A DNA stretch of 64,000 nucleotides from Gerris lacustris (GCA_951217055.1 OX578279.1:40883610-40947609); one strand, 5' to 3'. Shown: positions 1 through 11,035, counted from the first letter of the stretch. The notes: generated by a model not told the origin, from the letters alone. Made by a program: numbers and translations.

Positions 1-3000
1 TTTAATTATTTATTCAACTATAGATATTTTTACTCCCTGCATTTTATTATTTATGCGTCATTATTACCGTCACAATGTTTATGTTAAAAGATAATTTAAT
101 GAATCTATACAATGTAGTTTTCTTTACTTTTTTTCTGTGTAAAATATATACACAAAGTATTATTTTTTTACTTTTTCATCATCTTAGTGTAAATAGAAAA
201 TTCGATTTTGATGGATTTGCACATTTTATGGTCCCCTGAGTACAAAACAAAAACCTTAAAAAAAATCTTTCTGTTGTTTGTCGTTTGTGCAGACGCGTTG
301 AGCCTAATTTATTAAAATTTAGTATGCTATATCTGTTCAGAACAATCATAGCCTTAGGCGAAAATTTAGAAATGAATTATAGTATCACTTGTTAAATATT
401 TTGTATAATAATTTATTCGGTATCACTATGTATTTGAGAAAGTTATGTATTGTAAAATCTATAACTGAACGTAACCTTTTTATCTGCGTATGGAGTAGTT
501 CTCGAGCGTCTCCCGCAATGAAAATTGAAATTATAAATGGTTTTAGTTTCTTAATTTACAAATAAAGATTGCTGCTTAAAGGCTATCTAGAAGAAAACCT
601 CTGGTTTTTTTTTTAAATAAAAATAATGGTTTTTACCGGAATTCTGTGGCACTTAATAATAGGGAAAAAATCTCAACGAGAAATTGTATGATTGTGTTGT
701 TTTATGATTTGTTTACTATTTAAAAACCATAATATTTTATAGAGACCGGTTGTGACTTCGGTTGGTTCTCATCAGTGAACTGATGATTCATGATCAGTGG
801 AGTGGGGGTTAAAGCCCCCCCCCCCCTCTCCCCTAGGAAATATACAGACTTACTGTTTACTTAAACGAAATACTCGTGAGGAAAACGATGAGTGTATTTC
901 TTAATACTTATAGGTACTGATTATAAATCACGAAAAAGATACGTTTTTTATATGGAGTATATACACATTCCATCTCCCCCGGTCATGAGAAAAAATCCTG
1001 TGTGCGCCACTGAAATCATGGCACACCACTTCAAGAAGGGCTTAGGCCTGCCAAAGGGCTTATACATGATTACTTATCTAAAATTAATTTGCACTGACTT
1101 AACTACAAACAGTCGCCTTCATTGTTGTACGATATAATCCTTTCTGCAATATGAAACACCTATCAACTTTATTCTCCCACGAAACGTCGGATTTCACATC
1201 CTTCAAATTGCGTAAACCCTAAAATAGTTTTGATTCTATAGTATGTGTTAAGACATTTGCATAAGTCTTTTTATCTTATCAATAGATTTGTATTTCAGAT
1301 TTCTATCATGGCATGGGATATTACTATTGAATTCAGTTTCAAATGATTTCTTTCACTTCAACCTTAGTACGTATAAATTTACTTATTGATAAAAACTGAT
1401 AATCGAAGAATCAAATCATTTGTAATAATAGCATAAGTATCCTTGAAGTAAGATAGATACTTCTAGTATAAAATATTGTATATTTTTTATGTAGGGTATA
1501 TTCAATTTTAGTTTATTTTTTGTTACAATCAGTGAAATATGTTGTATAACAGACCCTCAATAGCTATACTTCTAAAAGATTTGCAAATGCTTAAAGTTTA
1601 TAAGAATAAGATTAAACTTTTTTTTTTATAAAATCTGTAACATATAAATATTAGATAATAACATCAACATAGATAATAACAGCGTTATATAGAGGTTAAT
1701 TACAGATTATCAGATTAATGAATCATGCATTATTAATCATGCTTTGATGCGTCATTTGTATTTCTTATAATTAGCATCCTTATAATCAAGGAGCATGTAT
1801 AATAGTTTCATATTTTGTTTGTGTATTTATTTTTAGAATCATCATATAAAAATATAAACTACTAATTTGAGTTCTTATCAAAATTAGTTATCAATAGGTT
1901 AAGAGTGTGTGATAAATTTATTGAATCTGAGATAACATTTTAAAATTAAAATAAAAATCTAGAATAGGGATTGATGTCATTTATTGTATTAATCTTATTA
2001 ATTTAAACAGATATTTTAACTGTTCATTAAGAATTTTGCTCTTCTTATAATATATGACCTAAATAAGTAAATGTTTCAAAAACAAATTTAATTTAGTTAA
2101 ATACGTTATCATTATAATCAGGGCTGGTTCTCATCACTTCCTAAATAGGCGGTTAATTAGTAAGTAGTTCTTGTAGAAATTTGATTGTAAATATCAATGC
2201 TTGAAGAAAAAACATATTCCAAGAGTATAGTTTAATGCTATTTGTCGATTTGTTTTTATATTTATATTTTTTTATTTACATTTTGATTGATTTTAGTTTA
2301 AGCCGACAATGTATTTACCCGAATTAATTAATAGAGTAGATAGAAATTTACTAACGCTATTGTTATTGCCTATTATCGTATTCCAGTTTGGAAACTGTAT
2401 CATCTATAATGTTTAATAATGTCTCGTAACTTTATATATACAACGATCCGGTACAACGGAGATTGAAATTAGAAACGAAGTCATAAAAACGACTTGTCTT
2501 TAACTAAGTTGCATAATATTTAAGATTTTAAAAGATCATAAAACCATTAGTATATCTCGATATATTTAGGAGAAATAAAAAAAAATAAAAAAATAAAAAA
2601 ATAAAAAAAATAAAATAAAATAAAAAAACATGGTTATGTGTTATGTTAGTTACATAGTTGTGTTTTTAGAGAAACCATTGTGTTTTTTTTTTATCTTTTA
2701 TTCTACCGTTTTTTATTTAGCGTCCTAATCATAACTACGGTAGGAACATATGTTCAATGCAATAATTATGTTCAATTATATCTATAACCCATTTTTCTTT
2801 TCCATAGTTTTACTTTTTATAAAAATTTTTTTCTCCTCACGGTCTTCATTTAGGAGGTAAATTTAAAGAGGCTTTTATAAACTTTTCGTGATCTCTTCCC
2901 CAATCGAATCGTGCCAACCCTGACTATGTTTTATGGATTTATTCCCAAAATGATGAAGTAATTCGTTTCCAGCTTTCTTTATTATTTTGTTCGTTTTGCT

Positions 3001-3337
3001 CGCTTTTTGTTGTTATTATTATTATTATCACATTATTCCTTAAAAAAATCTACTATTTATTTATTCTACAATTTATTTTAGTTCAATCAGTTATATTTTC
3101 ATATGATGAATAGTAAGGATAGCTCGTTATAAAAATAATTAGTGTCATCGATATTTAATTATTAGCGTGGCAAAAAGTCACAAATAATAAGACAAAGTAG
3201 TGTTTTAGCAAAAGAAAAATATGTAAATAGCTAAATATCAGCATCGTAAAGTAAAAAATAAAACAAAATTAAGAGAAAAAATCAAAGAATTGTTATTATA
3301 ATGAGGAAGGGGGGAATATTTTGAGTCCGCCCTCCTT

Positions 3338-3340
<3 letters not shown>
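1..3340. other. AT-rich DNA, no gene seen
   Basis: No open frame with recognisable protein content is visible on either strand. The stretch holds a C-run near 814-826 and an A-rich run with interspersed T at about 2576-2630. The 81-codon open frame at 892-1137 has no recognisable domain and its sequence looks like dispersed repeat DNA. Confidence 0.6.

Positions 3341-3381
<41 letters not shown>
3341..3381. repeat. (TA)n microsatellite
   Basis: About 20 TA units, read directly. It follows a purine/pyrimidine-biased patch at 3302-3340. Confidence 0.95.
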
Positions 3382-3387
<6 letters not shown>

Positions 3388-5141
3388 TTGTGAGCATGTT
3401 ATGTTTGTTAAATAACTCAAATAATGTTATTAATAATAAAGTAACAGCTGTAACAAGTGTCAGCCAAGATAGTATTTTTTTAATTATTCATAACTAACAC
3501 AAAATCTCTAAGGTTAAGTTCGATTGTTTCATAAGGACACAATATTTATTTTAGAGCTATGGTCGAGCTCTGAATCATAGGGAGGTTATTGACAGTTTTT
3601 TGAAATAATGATGTTAAGTTTTGCAAGTAAGCTCATAACAATTACTTGATTCACTATTCTTCAAAAAGAATGTATTTGAAGAGTCAGATCTATAATTATT
3701 TAGAACTGTCGTCCCCAGTGTGAACCAAGTTTGTAGGCAACAAGTGGCAGAGTTTTATACGTTTAAAACTGGCAGAGTTACATAATGAATTGGGATTAAA
3801 TGTTACATTATTACTTATAGGGGCCACAAACTTTATTTTTAGGGCCATTTGCTTTTAGGTTTAAAGTTCTGCCACTTCCATTGTATCAAAGATACTAGCA
3901 GCTTTGATAAATCAATACAATAACTTGAATACTATTTCAATAGAGATAAGTTCGAGTAAATATTGTTAAAACAGAAATGTTCTATTAAAAGTTTGATAAT
4001 TTTCATCGTAATAGAAATTGCTGTCAGCAGTGATATACCATTACTACACCTTGACTATGCTTGACCTCTATTTTCTACAGAGTAAAGTTCATGGAAACTT
4101 TGTTCTACGACAGAATTATATTTAACAGATCTATAATAATTAATAATTATCAATATATAGTCAATGTGAACATTTGTTATTGACAGCTGTGACATTTTGA
4201 TAAGAAAGATATTTCTATTATACATAATACATAGTACATACTAACTAACTTAAAAAGTTTTGTTTAAAGTGAAGTGTTTCTTCAATGACGGTAAAATTTT
4301 ATTTCAAAGTTGTGTTGGTTTAAATTTAAATATTTATTATGGATAGATGTGACGAGTTACAGCTCTTACTCCGCTATTTCTATTTATATACTCTTAATTT
4401 TGTTTTATTTATACAATAACATTCTATAGAAAGCAGTTAATTATTTTTCAGAAAGAATGAATTAATTCAAATAGACACATACCCAACAAATCCACCTGAT
4501 CGCGAAGTAGTAACTGTTCTGACTTGGACTGTTTGAGTCCGGTAGGTGTGTGAGGTCGCCGTCTTGATGGCTGAATGATTTCACCGTGGGCAAAAAAGAA
4601 ACAGGATGGAAGTAAGGCGGGCGAGGTTTCTAACGCCGGGGGTGGGTATATTACGTCTAGCCTCTGGTTCCGAGCCTAAGGTACCTCCCGATCTGGCCAG
4701 AAGTAGTAGGGAGGGAATCCGACACACTTCCACAAGTCCCCGCGCATGCGTCTTTCTCTCAATTCTCTTAGATAGCCTCATAATTCATACCCAAATATAT
4801 TTATTGTCCATTTATTAATAATGGTTGGTGATTCATAACTGGAACTTGTTTTTTAAGGTATCTGGTAATGCACTCGTTTCTTATCACTGTCAAAAAATTT
4901 CTCATAAGTACTTCGTAGACGTAGTATAGCGTATATGGTATATGTAGTTCCTGTCAAATGTTTTCTTAGAAACTAGAATTTTCCACAACACAACAATTTA
5001 TTAGGTTAAGCTCTAAGCTATCAACGTTGAACAATATCAAAAAATTTAAGATTTTTTTAAAACATCAACAAACTAAATAGGTATAGTTTATTAACAAAAA
5101 AAATCAACTAGAAAATAGAATATTAAAAAATACATTTTGCT
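3382..5141. other. AT-rich DNA with a GC-richer patch
   Basis: No gene recognised. A weak 15-bp inverted repeat with two mismatches lies at 3739-3753 and 3862-3876 (core AAGTGGCAGA). The block 4540-4760 is clearly richer in G and C than its surroundings and is open in both directions for about 66-70 codons, but neither reading resembles a protein I know. It may be a fragment of a mobile element of unknown class. Confidence 0.45.
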
Positions 5142-5640
5142 TCCGAGCTTAACGAAGATAACGGAAGCTATGTGATGGTTCTGATAGTGAAATTTTTTTA
5201 TGTCTCTGATTTCAAAAATACCAAAACAAAAAACGTTTCAGACATCTAAGAAAATATTTGATCCAGTGTCTGTCAGTCTTTTGCTCAACTTTTTGAGCCA
5301 ACATACCTTAAAAACTACTCGTCAATTTTAATAACATTTGGATGGTGGCCCCTTAATTTGCCAATTGTTGGTCCCATATAAATTTCAACACTTTGCACCC
5401 ATTGTTTCTTTTCCACATGCGCACAACATGTACTTGTTTATATATCTGCCAATTAGTGTGAGTTATAATAATCTGCCAATTAGTGTGTGACATAGCTTCC
5501 TCGCTAGTATTAAGTAGTGCACTTTTAACTATTTTATGCTTTATTTTCAAATTATTGTCAAATTTATATAATTTTGCTAATCTGTTAAAATTGTATTGAT
5601 TTTTTTACGTTGATGAAAGTATCAATTGAGCAAACATTTT
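5142..5640 (+). repeat. Dispersed repeat family A, copy 1
   Basis: First of seven related segments in the window. Shared marks in order are: a short palindrome around a 'cggaagc' motif, 'atgtctc', a 'ttcagacatc' block, a 'gtctgtcagtc' block, 'ctcgtc' followed by 'ttttaat', 'ttgttggtccca', and 'cacatgcgcaca'. No long open frame runs through it. The family is probably a non-autonomous element or the non-coding part of one; its class is unknown. Confidence 0.6.
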
Positions 5641-5660
5641 TTTCCAATTTACACATACTT

Positions 5661-6017
5661 TTAAGGCTCTACCGCTCTTTGAGGTCAGAAAAATCATTAA
5701 ATTGAAAATTTTATTGGTTCTAAGCAAGATTTCAAAAATCTGATCACAGGCTTCATTCCTAATTTTAATTCTGCACAATTTGAGCCCTATTTCAACTTCC
5801 TATGATAAATAGTACAGGCGCCATTTCAATACAACGATAAAACTCGTATTGAAATGGCGCCTGTACTATATATCATAGGAAGTTGAAATAGGGCTCAAAT
5901 TGTGCAGAATTAAAATTAGGAATGAAGCCTGTTATTAGATTTTTGATATATTCCTTAGAACCAGTATAATTTTAATTTTACGGTTTTTTCTAACCTCAAA
6001 GGGCGGTAGAGCCTTAA
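5661..6017. mobile_element. Fold-back (long inverted repeat) element
   Basis: Arms 5661-5832 and 5846-6017 are inverted copies separated by a 13-base spacer. The inner ~95 bp of each arm differ by about one base, while the outer parts carry more mismatches. The outer ends read TTAAGGCTCTACCGC and its complement, so TTAA sits at both tips, but with the arms palindromic there I cannot tell TTAA as target duplication from TTAA as arm end. No coding capacity. It fits a MITE of fold-back type. Confidence 0.75.
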
Positions 6018-7807
6018 GGCACTATAACTTGGGTTATAAAATTATCAATTATGATTGGACATAGATTTTGTCAACTTGAATGAAAATTTGAATGAAAATT
6101 TGAGGAATCTAACTAAAATTACCCTTTGAGATGTTTTAAAGTATGTACTAAAGAAACACCATATTATTCGCAAAATTACTTTTATTTTATACAATGATTG
6201 TCTTGTCATTTTTGAACGGTCTACAGAATATTATTGAAACATATACGATTTTAAACTTAACTCTATTTCAGTGTACATTAATTAACTAGATCCATTATAT
6301 AGCTTATATAGACTTGTAGGTATAGTAGAGAGAGATATTTTATGTACTTAAATATTCATGGAGACAATTATATGATAATTTTAGTAGCACAAACAACTTA
6401 AATAATTTTAAGTCCCCGTTTCATTATTTGGAGTTGTTTATTTTTGGCTATTTATAATATTAATTTATATGATTTATAGTACATGATGGTAATTTTATAC
6501 AAAATATTATAAGTAGGTATAAGAGACGGGAAAAGGAATGTATGGAAGTGTCTTGGTAATAATTTATTGTTAGAGGGGAATCAAATCTTATCAGGCCAAA
6601 CTCTCTTGTGTTTGTCTGTAGCAGTCTTTAATGTCTGTTTTTCTCGGGACGAACTTTGTTTATAGAAGGGCGGCGCCCTTATCATCCGGCGCCTTTCCCG
6701 CCCTTTATACACGCCGGTTAACAACCCGACTAGCCTCTATCCTTTTTTCATCAATAAGCTCCAAGCTTTGTCTAAAAATCCATTCTTTAACATAGAACCT
6801 GTTATGTGGATCCTCTTAAAAATCTTTAAACATATTAACACCTCTAATTAGACATAATTAAATACCCTCTTTTATTATTGTGATACAGATTTTTTTTCTT
6901 TTTATGTTATATGTATAGTGGTGAAAAATTAAATAAATCAATTTTTTTTTTTATCATAACCTCTAAAAATAGTAAATAATGTTATAGGTATGTTACAACA
7001 ATTTTCTCAAAAGAATATTTTTTCTTGTTTTTTTTTTTTTTGTTTTGTTTTTTTATTGAAATTTTTATTTACTTTAAATGTGAAATTCAAAAATGTTCAA
7101 ATGACAGAAGTTTTTTTTGACAATTTACGATTTGTAAATTTTCCCCCCTAATTGGTGCATCTAAGAATGTTTTTTCAGAACTATTTGTGTGAGTGTGTGT
7201 ATATATATATATACATAACCACAGTAATTGATTATAGTTATGTGTCCAAATCGCTGACCGTTCATCTCGCAACACACAAAATATAAAACATTAAAAGTAA
7301 CTTGTAAAATTAACCTTGTAGGATGAATTAATTCTTAAATTGACCTGTAGGATTTATTTAAGATTATCGCAGTCGGATTAGATACACATATGATCAAGCT
7401 GTAAGTCCTTGAAAATGATCAATTAATAGAAGAGTAAACAGAACAAGTTTTTGTTTTGTTTTTAACAAGCAATATGGTGATATAACCTCGAAATTGGTAA
7501 ATATAAATAAATAAATTAAAAATATACATTCAAATGTTCTGAGCAATACGCTTACTATCTACTTGCATATTCTGCCCCAAAATAACTCAAGTTAATAACT
7601 ATCTCTAGTTATTAAATAAATGTTTAATGTTGATACTTTTGCTTAATCTGCTCATTAGATACATCTGGAGTGTTAGTTCATGAAATGTCCAATGTAAGCT
7701 CATTTTAACAAAATTGATAACTTACTTAATCCTTGTGTTTTGGTTTAAAATACATTTCTTTTTTTAGTTTTAGTTAGTATTCATACTACGAAAACATTAC
7801 ATTTTAA
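6018..7807. other. AT-rich DNA, no gene seen
   Basis: Nothing coding recognised. A short GC-rich patch at about 6665-6715 contains GGCGCC-centred palindromes. A mixed TG/TA run lies at about 7190-7212. Confidence 0.5.
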
Positions 7808-7994
7808 TTTAAATCAAATTATAATTCGGGACTTGGTATCGGTAACGACAGAGAAAATCATTCTCCAGTATAGCTCAGTTGGTTAGAGCGCCTGTAACGG
7901 ATATATAGGAGGCCCGTGGTTCAAGTCCCGATGCTGGGGTCTATTTTTCTCTGTATGTCTCCCATAGTTAATAATAATTATAATTTGATTTAAA
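7808..7994. mobile_element. Short inverted-repeat element carrying a tRNA-like segment (copy 1)
   Basis: Perfect 19-bp inverted ends at 7808-7826 and 7976-7994 (TTTAAATCAAATTATAATT and its complement) enclose a tRNA-like sequence. A second member at 45976-46105 shares the ends and the bases just inside them, in inverted orientation relative to this one. It is a small non-autonomous element; the transposase class is unknown because no clear target duplication is visible. Confidence 0.65.
7864..7938 (+). tRNA. tRNA-like sequence, probably a pseudogene or tRNA-derived module
   Basis: It has an A box (TAGCTCAGTTGG, 7871-7882) and a B box (GGTTCAAGTCC, 7918-7928), both matching RNA polymerase III internal promoter consensus. 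The ends can form an acceptor-like helix (CCAGTAT with ATGCTGG), and the D arm GCTC/GAGC is intact. Against a working tRNA: the anticodon arm CCTGT/ATAGG leaves a 9-base loop, the T stem has at least two mismatches, and no normal anticodon can be assigned. It lies inside an inverted-repeat element, so I read it as a tRNA-derived pol III module rather than a cellular tRNA gene. Confidence 0.45.
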
Positions 7995-8470
7995 CGTATT
8001 TCTTTTAAGTTGAAATTTGAATGTCGAACAGTGGAAGAGTGAAGGCTTCTATGATTTTTATAAAGATAAGATAATTGTTATCTACTACATATTTTAAAGA
8101 GTATTTCAACTTAAAAAGTTGTGTATATACTTATAAATTAAACGTAGAAATTATAATTTATAATTTCAGATTGAAGGATTGACATGTTACATGTGTATAT
8201 CTTTTTAATGTATTCAGTTTTTTACTCGGCATTTATGTATTTATTTTATGTTTTCGTGAGATTCCAACATTTTTAATCAGCTAGCTACATACATTGTTGT
8301 CGAGTGCTATACTATGTTGCCACCTTATCAGGAATCTCTTTCTGCTTCAGTGACTTTCATTATTGCCTGGATTAGTATGTTACTAACTGTTGTGTTTTAT
8401 TCAGAAGGTAATGTCTAACTTTTTTTTTTACTTTGATACTTTGATGTAACTTAAAACATAGTATTTTTGT

Positions 8471-8473
<3 letters not shown>
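7995..8473. other. AT-rich DNA, no gene seen
   Basis: No feature recognised on either strand. Confidence 0.5.

Positions 8474-8540
<67 letters not shown>
8474..8540. repeat. (TA)n(TG)n microsatellite
   Basis: About 25 TA units run to 8524, followed by about 8 TG units. It borders the left side of the long inverted repeat at 8577-8811. Confidence 0.95.
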
Positions 8541-8576
8541 ATAAATTAATAAATTACCGTAAATATAAACAAAAAT

Positions 8577-8811
8577 AAACAAAACTCAGGTTTCGGTCAC
8601 AAAAATCGTCATTGTTACAATTGCGACGTTTCGGTTTTTACTAAAAACCTTCTTCAGGGGCCGTAAAACATCTAGATCACACACATCTCTCACATACATC
8701 TTTGAGTCGATGTTTAGATGTTTTACGATCCCTGAAGAAGGTTTTAAGTAAAAACCGAACGTCGGAATTGTAACAGTGACGATTTTTGTGACCGAAACCT
8801 GAGTTTTGTTT
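8577..8811. repeat. Long inverted repeat with hammerhead-like core sequence
   Basis: Arms 8577-8674 and 8715-8811 are imperfect inverted copies around a 40-base centre. Read outward from the centre (minus strand for the left arm), each arm has CTGAAGA, a T/A-rich stem-loop, then CCGAAAC (left) or CCGAAC (right). That order resembles the CUGANGA...GAAA core of hammerhead ribozymes and similar motifs I associate with Penelope-like elements, but base 10.1 does not pair and no correct cleavage strand is visible. It is flanked on both sides by (TA)n. Confidence 0.6.
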
Positions 8812-8814
8812 GTT

Positions 8815-8858
8815 TATATATATATATATATATATAATATATATAATATATATATATA

Positions 8859-8942
<84 letters not shown>
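8815..8942. repeat. (TA)n tract with ATAATATA interruptions
   Basis: About 128 bases of almost pure TA with several phase shifts near 8836-8872. The isoleucine/tyrosine-rich open frames over it are artefacts of the dinucleotide. Confidence 0.95.
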
Positions 8943-8945
<3 letters not shown>

Positions 8946-9058
8946 CACAATTTGTGAGAGACACCAAGGGATGTGCCACGCAAGCGTGACCCATAGGAAC
9001 TGTTCCAACATCAGACATTCCGTAATTAAGATGTTGGCTCGGCATTACGCCATGCCCT

Positions 9059-9101
9059 GCATCGTTTCGTCGCGTCCTACTCATCAGGGGCCCGACGATG
9101 C
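9059..9101 (-). ncRNA. Hammerhead-ribozyme-like motif, unit 1
   Basis: On the minus strand the order is GCATCG, GTC, GGGCCC, CTGATGA, a 12-base stem II with GACG loop, GAAA, CGATGC. Helix III (GCAUCG/CGAUGC plus the U-A pair next to the core) is perfect. Stem II has one A-G mismatch (GUAG/CGAC). The expected scissile bond after GUC lies between 9094 and 9093. Helix I would be GGGCCC pairing with no loop, so a single molecule cannot close it. Confidence 0.6.
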
Positions 9102-9209
9102 CCACCCAACTCTGGACCTATACTAGATCAAGAAGATCAGATATAGGACTTATCAGAGACGAGCGTGCTCTCATACCGCCATTCTTGCTTGGCTGGCAAA
9201 ACACATCAG

Positions 9210-9527
9210 CAATGTAATACCGTGTTTTTGAACACTGCAATAGGCTACACAATTTGTGAGAGACACCAAGGGATGTGCCACGCAAGCGTGACCCATAGGA
9301 ACTGTTCCAACATCTTAATGACGGAATGTCTGATCATTCCGTCATTAAGATGTTGGCTCGGCATTACGCCATGTCCTGCATCGTTTCGTCGCGTCCGACT
9401 CATCAGGGGCCCGACGATGCCCACCTAACTCTGGACCTATACTAGATCAAGAAAGAAGATCAGATATAGGACATCAGAGACGAGCGTGCTCTCCTATTGC
9501 AGTGTGCAAAAACATGGTATTACATTG
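9210..9527. repeat. 34-bp inverted repeats bracketing unit 2
   Basis: 9210-9243 and 9494-9527 are inverted copies with two mismatches (inner ends CTATTGCAGTG). They enclose 250 bp that make up the second ribozyme-like unit. This could mark a small inverted-repeat element whose cargo was duplicated, or a hairpin end of a larger one. Confidence 0.7.
9378..9420 (-). ncRNA. Hammerhead-ribozyme-like motif, unit 2
   Basis: All conserved core positions of a hammerhead are present on the minus strand. CTGATGA is followed by a perfect 4-bp stem II (GTCG/CGAC) with GACG tetraloop, then GAAA and helix III strand CGATGC. That strand pairs exactly with the upstream GCATCG next to the GUC cleavage triplet. 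The topology is type III (open at helix III), with the predicted cut between 9413 and 9412. The oddity is helix I: only GGGCCC separates the cut site from CUGAUGA, which is self-complementary but has no loop, so a catalytic fold would need two molecules or two tandem units. The centre-to-centre distance to unit 1 is 319 bases. Confidence 0.65.
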
Positions 9528-9531
9528 ATTT

Positions 9532-9534
<3 letters not shown>

Positions 9535-9616
<82 letters not shown>
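9535..9616. repeat. (AT)n microsatellite
   Basis: About 40 AT units, followed after a short gap by ACAC repeats at 9628-9643. It closes the right side of the ribozyme-like block. Confidence 0.95.
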
Positions 9617-9619
<3 letters not shown>

Positions 9620-10429
9620 GACATGCATACACACACACACACAAACGTGGGTTTTGTGTGTGTACGTTGATTAAATCCTTAGAAGTGTCTCTATAAAACA
9701 TATCGATAGAAAAATGTTTATTTATAAATATTACAAAAGTATAGTAGCAATATAAATAAGAAACTCGTAACACTTTCAGTCGTGGATGTCTCATAGAGTA
9801 TTATAGTCTTCACGTTATAAGGTATGGTATTTTAAATATGTACTTGAAGCAGTATTCCTAGTAAGTATTGCTGACTCGCACTAATTCCATCACTGGCTTG
9901 GCTGAATTAGTGCCAATTATTAGTAATATTACGAGTGATAGATAATGCTAAACACACTCTTATTTGCCAACTCTTATATACTCTCTATACTAGGAAAACC
10001 TTTTAGTAACTATATAGCTTAAACAATAGTAACCTTTAGTGTTTATTAATTATATATGTATTGATTGTCCTTTAATTCTTGGATTTTTGTTTATAAAATA
10101 ACACTTAAATTATAAATAGGATCAATAATACATTATTATTTTATATATATAAAGTGGCTAATCAGCTGATCGGGTTATCAAAATGTTTAGGCACTTCCAG
10201 ACCACCTAGAGACTCGCGGTTTTTTGCGTTTGGTCCAGAATCGGCCCAAACCGACTAGAAAAATCTGAAAAGTCGAAAAAAATTATTTTTACCCCCCTTA
10301 AAAAAATAAAAACGGGGGACGCAAATTGAAGGTTTTCTTCAAAGGGCTATAGCGGCTAAATGGTAAGTCCTATCAAAAAGCGGATAGCACCAGCGGTAAC
10401 TGATTTTAAAAGATCTACAACTTTGGTCT
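9617..10429. other. AT-rich DNA, no gene seen
   Basis: No coding content recognised. From about 10155 the sequence is less AT-biased and may be the start of the dispersed repeat annotated next. Confidence 0.45.
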
Positions 10430-10670
10430 CTTGACTTTTTGTCGTACGACCAACGGTTCTACCTTAAATCGAGAAAATTTGTTAATTTTTAGTAAATTTT
10501 TTGACTTTGAGCTCTTATGGGGTAAGTAATTAAGGGTCGATTTTATTTCAGATTGGAGGTTTTGAACCCCACATTAATGCTCTTTAAAATAAGTATTTAT
10601 TTTTCAAATTGTCTGTCTTTATTGCCGAGAAAAATGAGTATTTATAAAGAAAAACTATTTTTATTATTAT
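10430..10670 (+). repeat. Diverged direct repeat, left copy
   Basis: It shares with 11760-11940 the ordered blocks 'cggttctacctta', 'gagaaaattt/gagtaaattt', 'aaattttttgactt', 'aatgctctttaaa/aatgctattaaa', and 'gagaaaaat..tatttataaag'. It is an old duplication or two insertions of the same family; the class is unknown. Confidence 0.5.
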
Positions 10671-11035
10671 AGTTTATTTGTATAGTTAAACACAAGTATA
10701 AAGATAAAGAAAATATAAACAAACAATAAATAATTAAGTTTGTTGTTTGAAAGGTAAAAGATAATAAATACAATAGTGTAAACACACTTTGGATCCTAGA
10801 CTAGATGTAAACAAAAATGTCCCCTCTCTTTCTTCACCCACTCTCCTTGACGTCAGTTACGTATACAGCCGTCGAGCACTTCACACCTCCCGACATGTTT
10901 TCTTATACTACCGACATTTATTAAGGTATAATTTTATTCTTATGTTAACTATTTATTTATTTGTTTTTATTACCATATTATTGTTACTACAATTGTTTTC
11001 AACAGGTTGGTAAATTCTATATTAAGAAAATGTTT

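Larger units (their letters stand above)
8945..9493 (-). repeat. Two tandem ~300-bp units, each with a hammerhead-like motif
   Basis: Unit 1 starts at 8945 and unit 2 at 9247, both with ACACAATTTGTGAGAGAC. They stay alignable through 'tctggacctatactagatca' and 'gagacgagcgtgctctc'. Unit 2 has a perfect 18-bp hairpin at 9312-9353 (arm CATCTTAATGACGGAATG, 6-base loop) of which unit 1 keeps only one arm. There is no open frame of note. Tandem units of this size with ribozyme cores resemble retrozymes or ribozyme-bearing satellite DNA known from other animals; that assignment is inference. Confidence 0.75.

Noticed and set aside
3739..3876. Possible hAT-like MITE with 15-bp imperfect ends
   Set aside because: No 8-bp duplication at the flanks and two mismatches in short ends; could be chance.
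4581..4818. Overlapping 66- and 70-codon frames in a GC-richer patch
   Set aside because: Higher G+C gives open frames on both strands; no protein similarity recognised.
8677..9105. Open frames rich in Ile/Tyr over the (TA)n tracts (also 9531-9794, 57659-57976)
   Set aside because: They are produced by the TA dinucleotide repeat, which has no stop in certain phases; no domain or start context.
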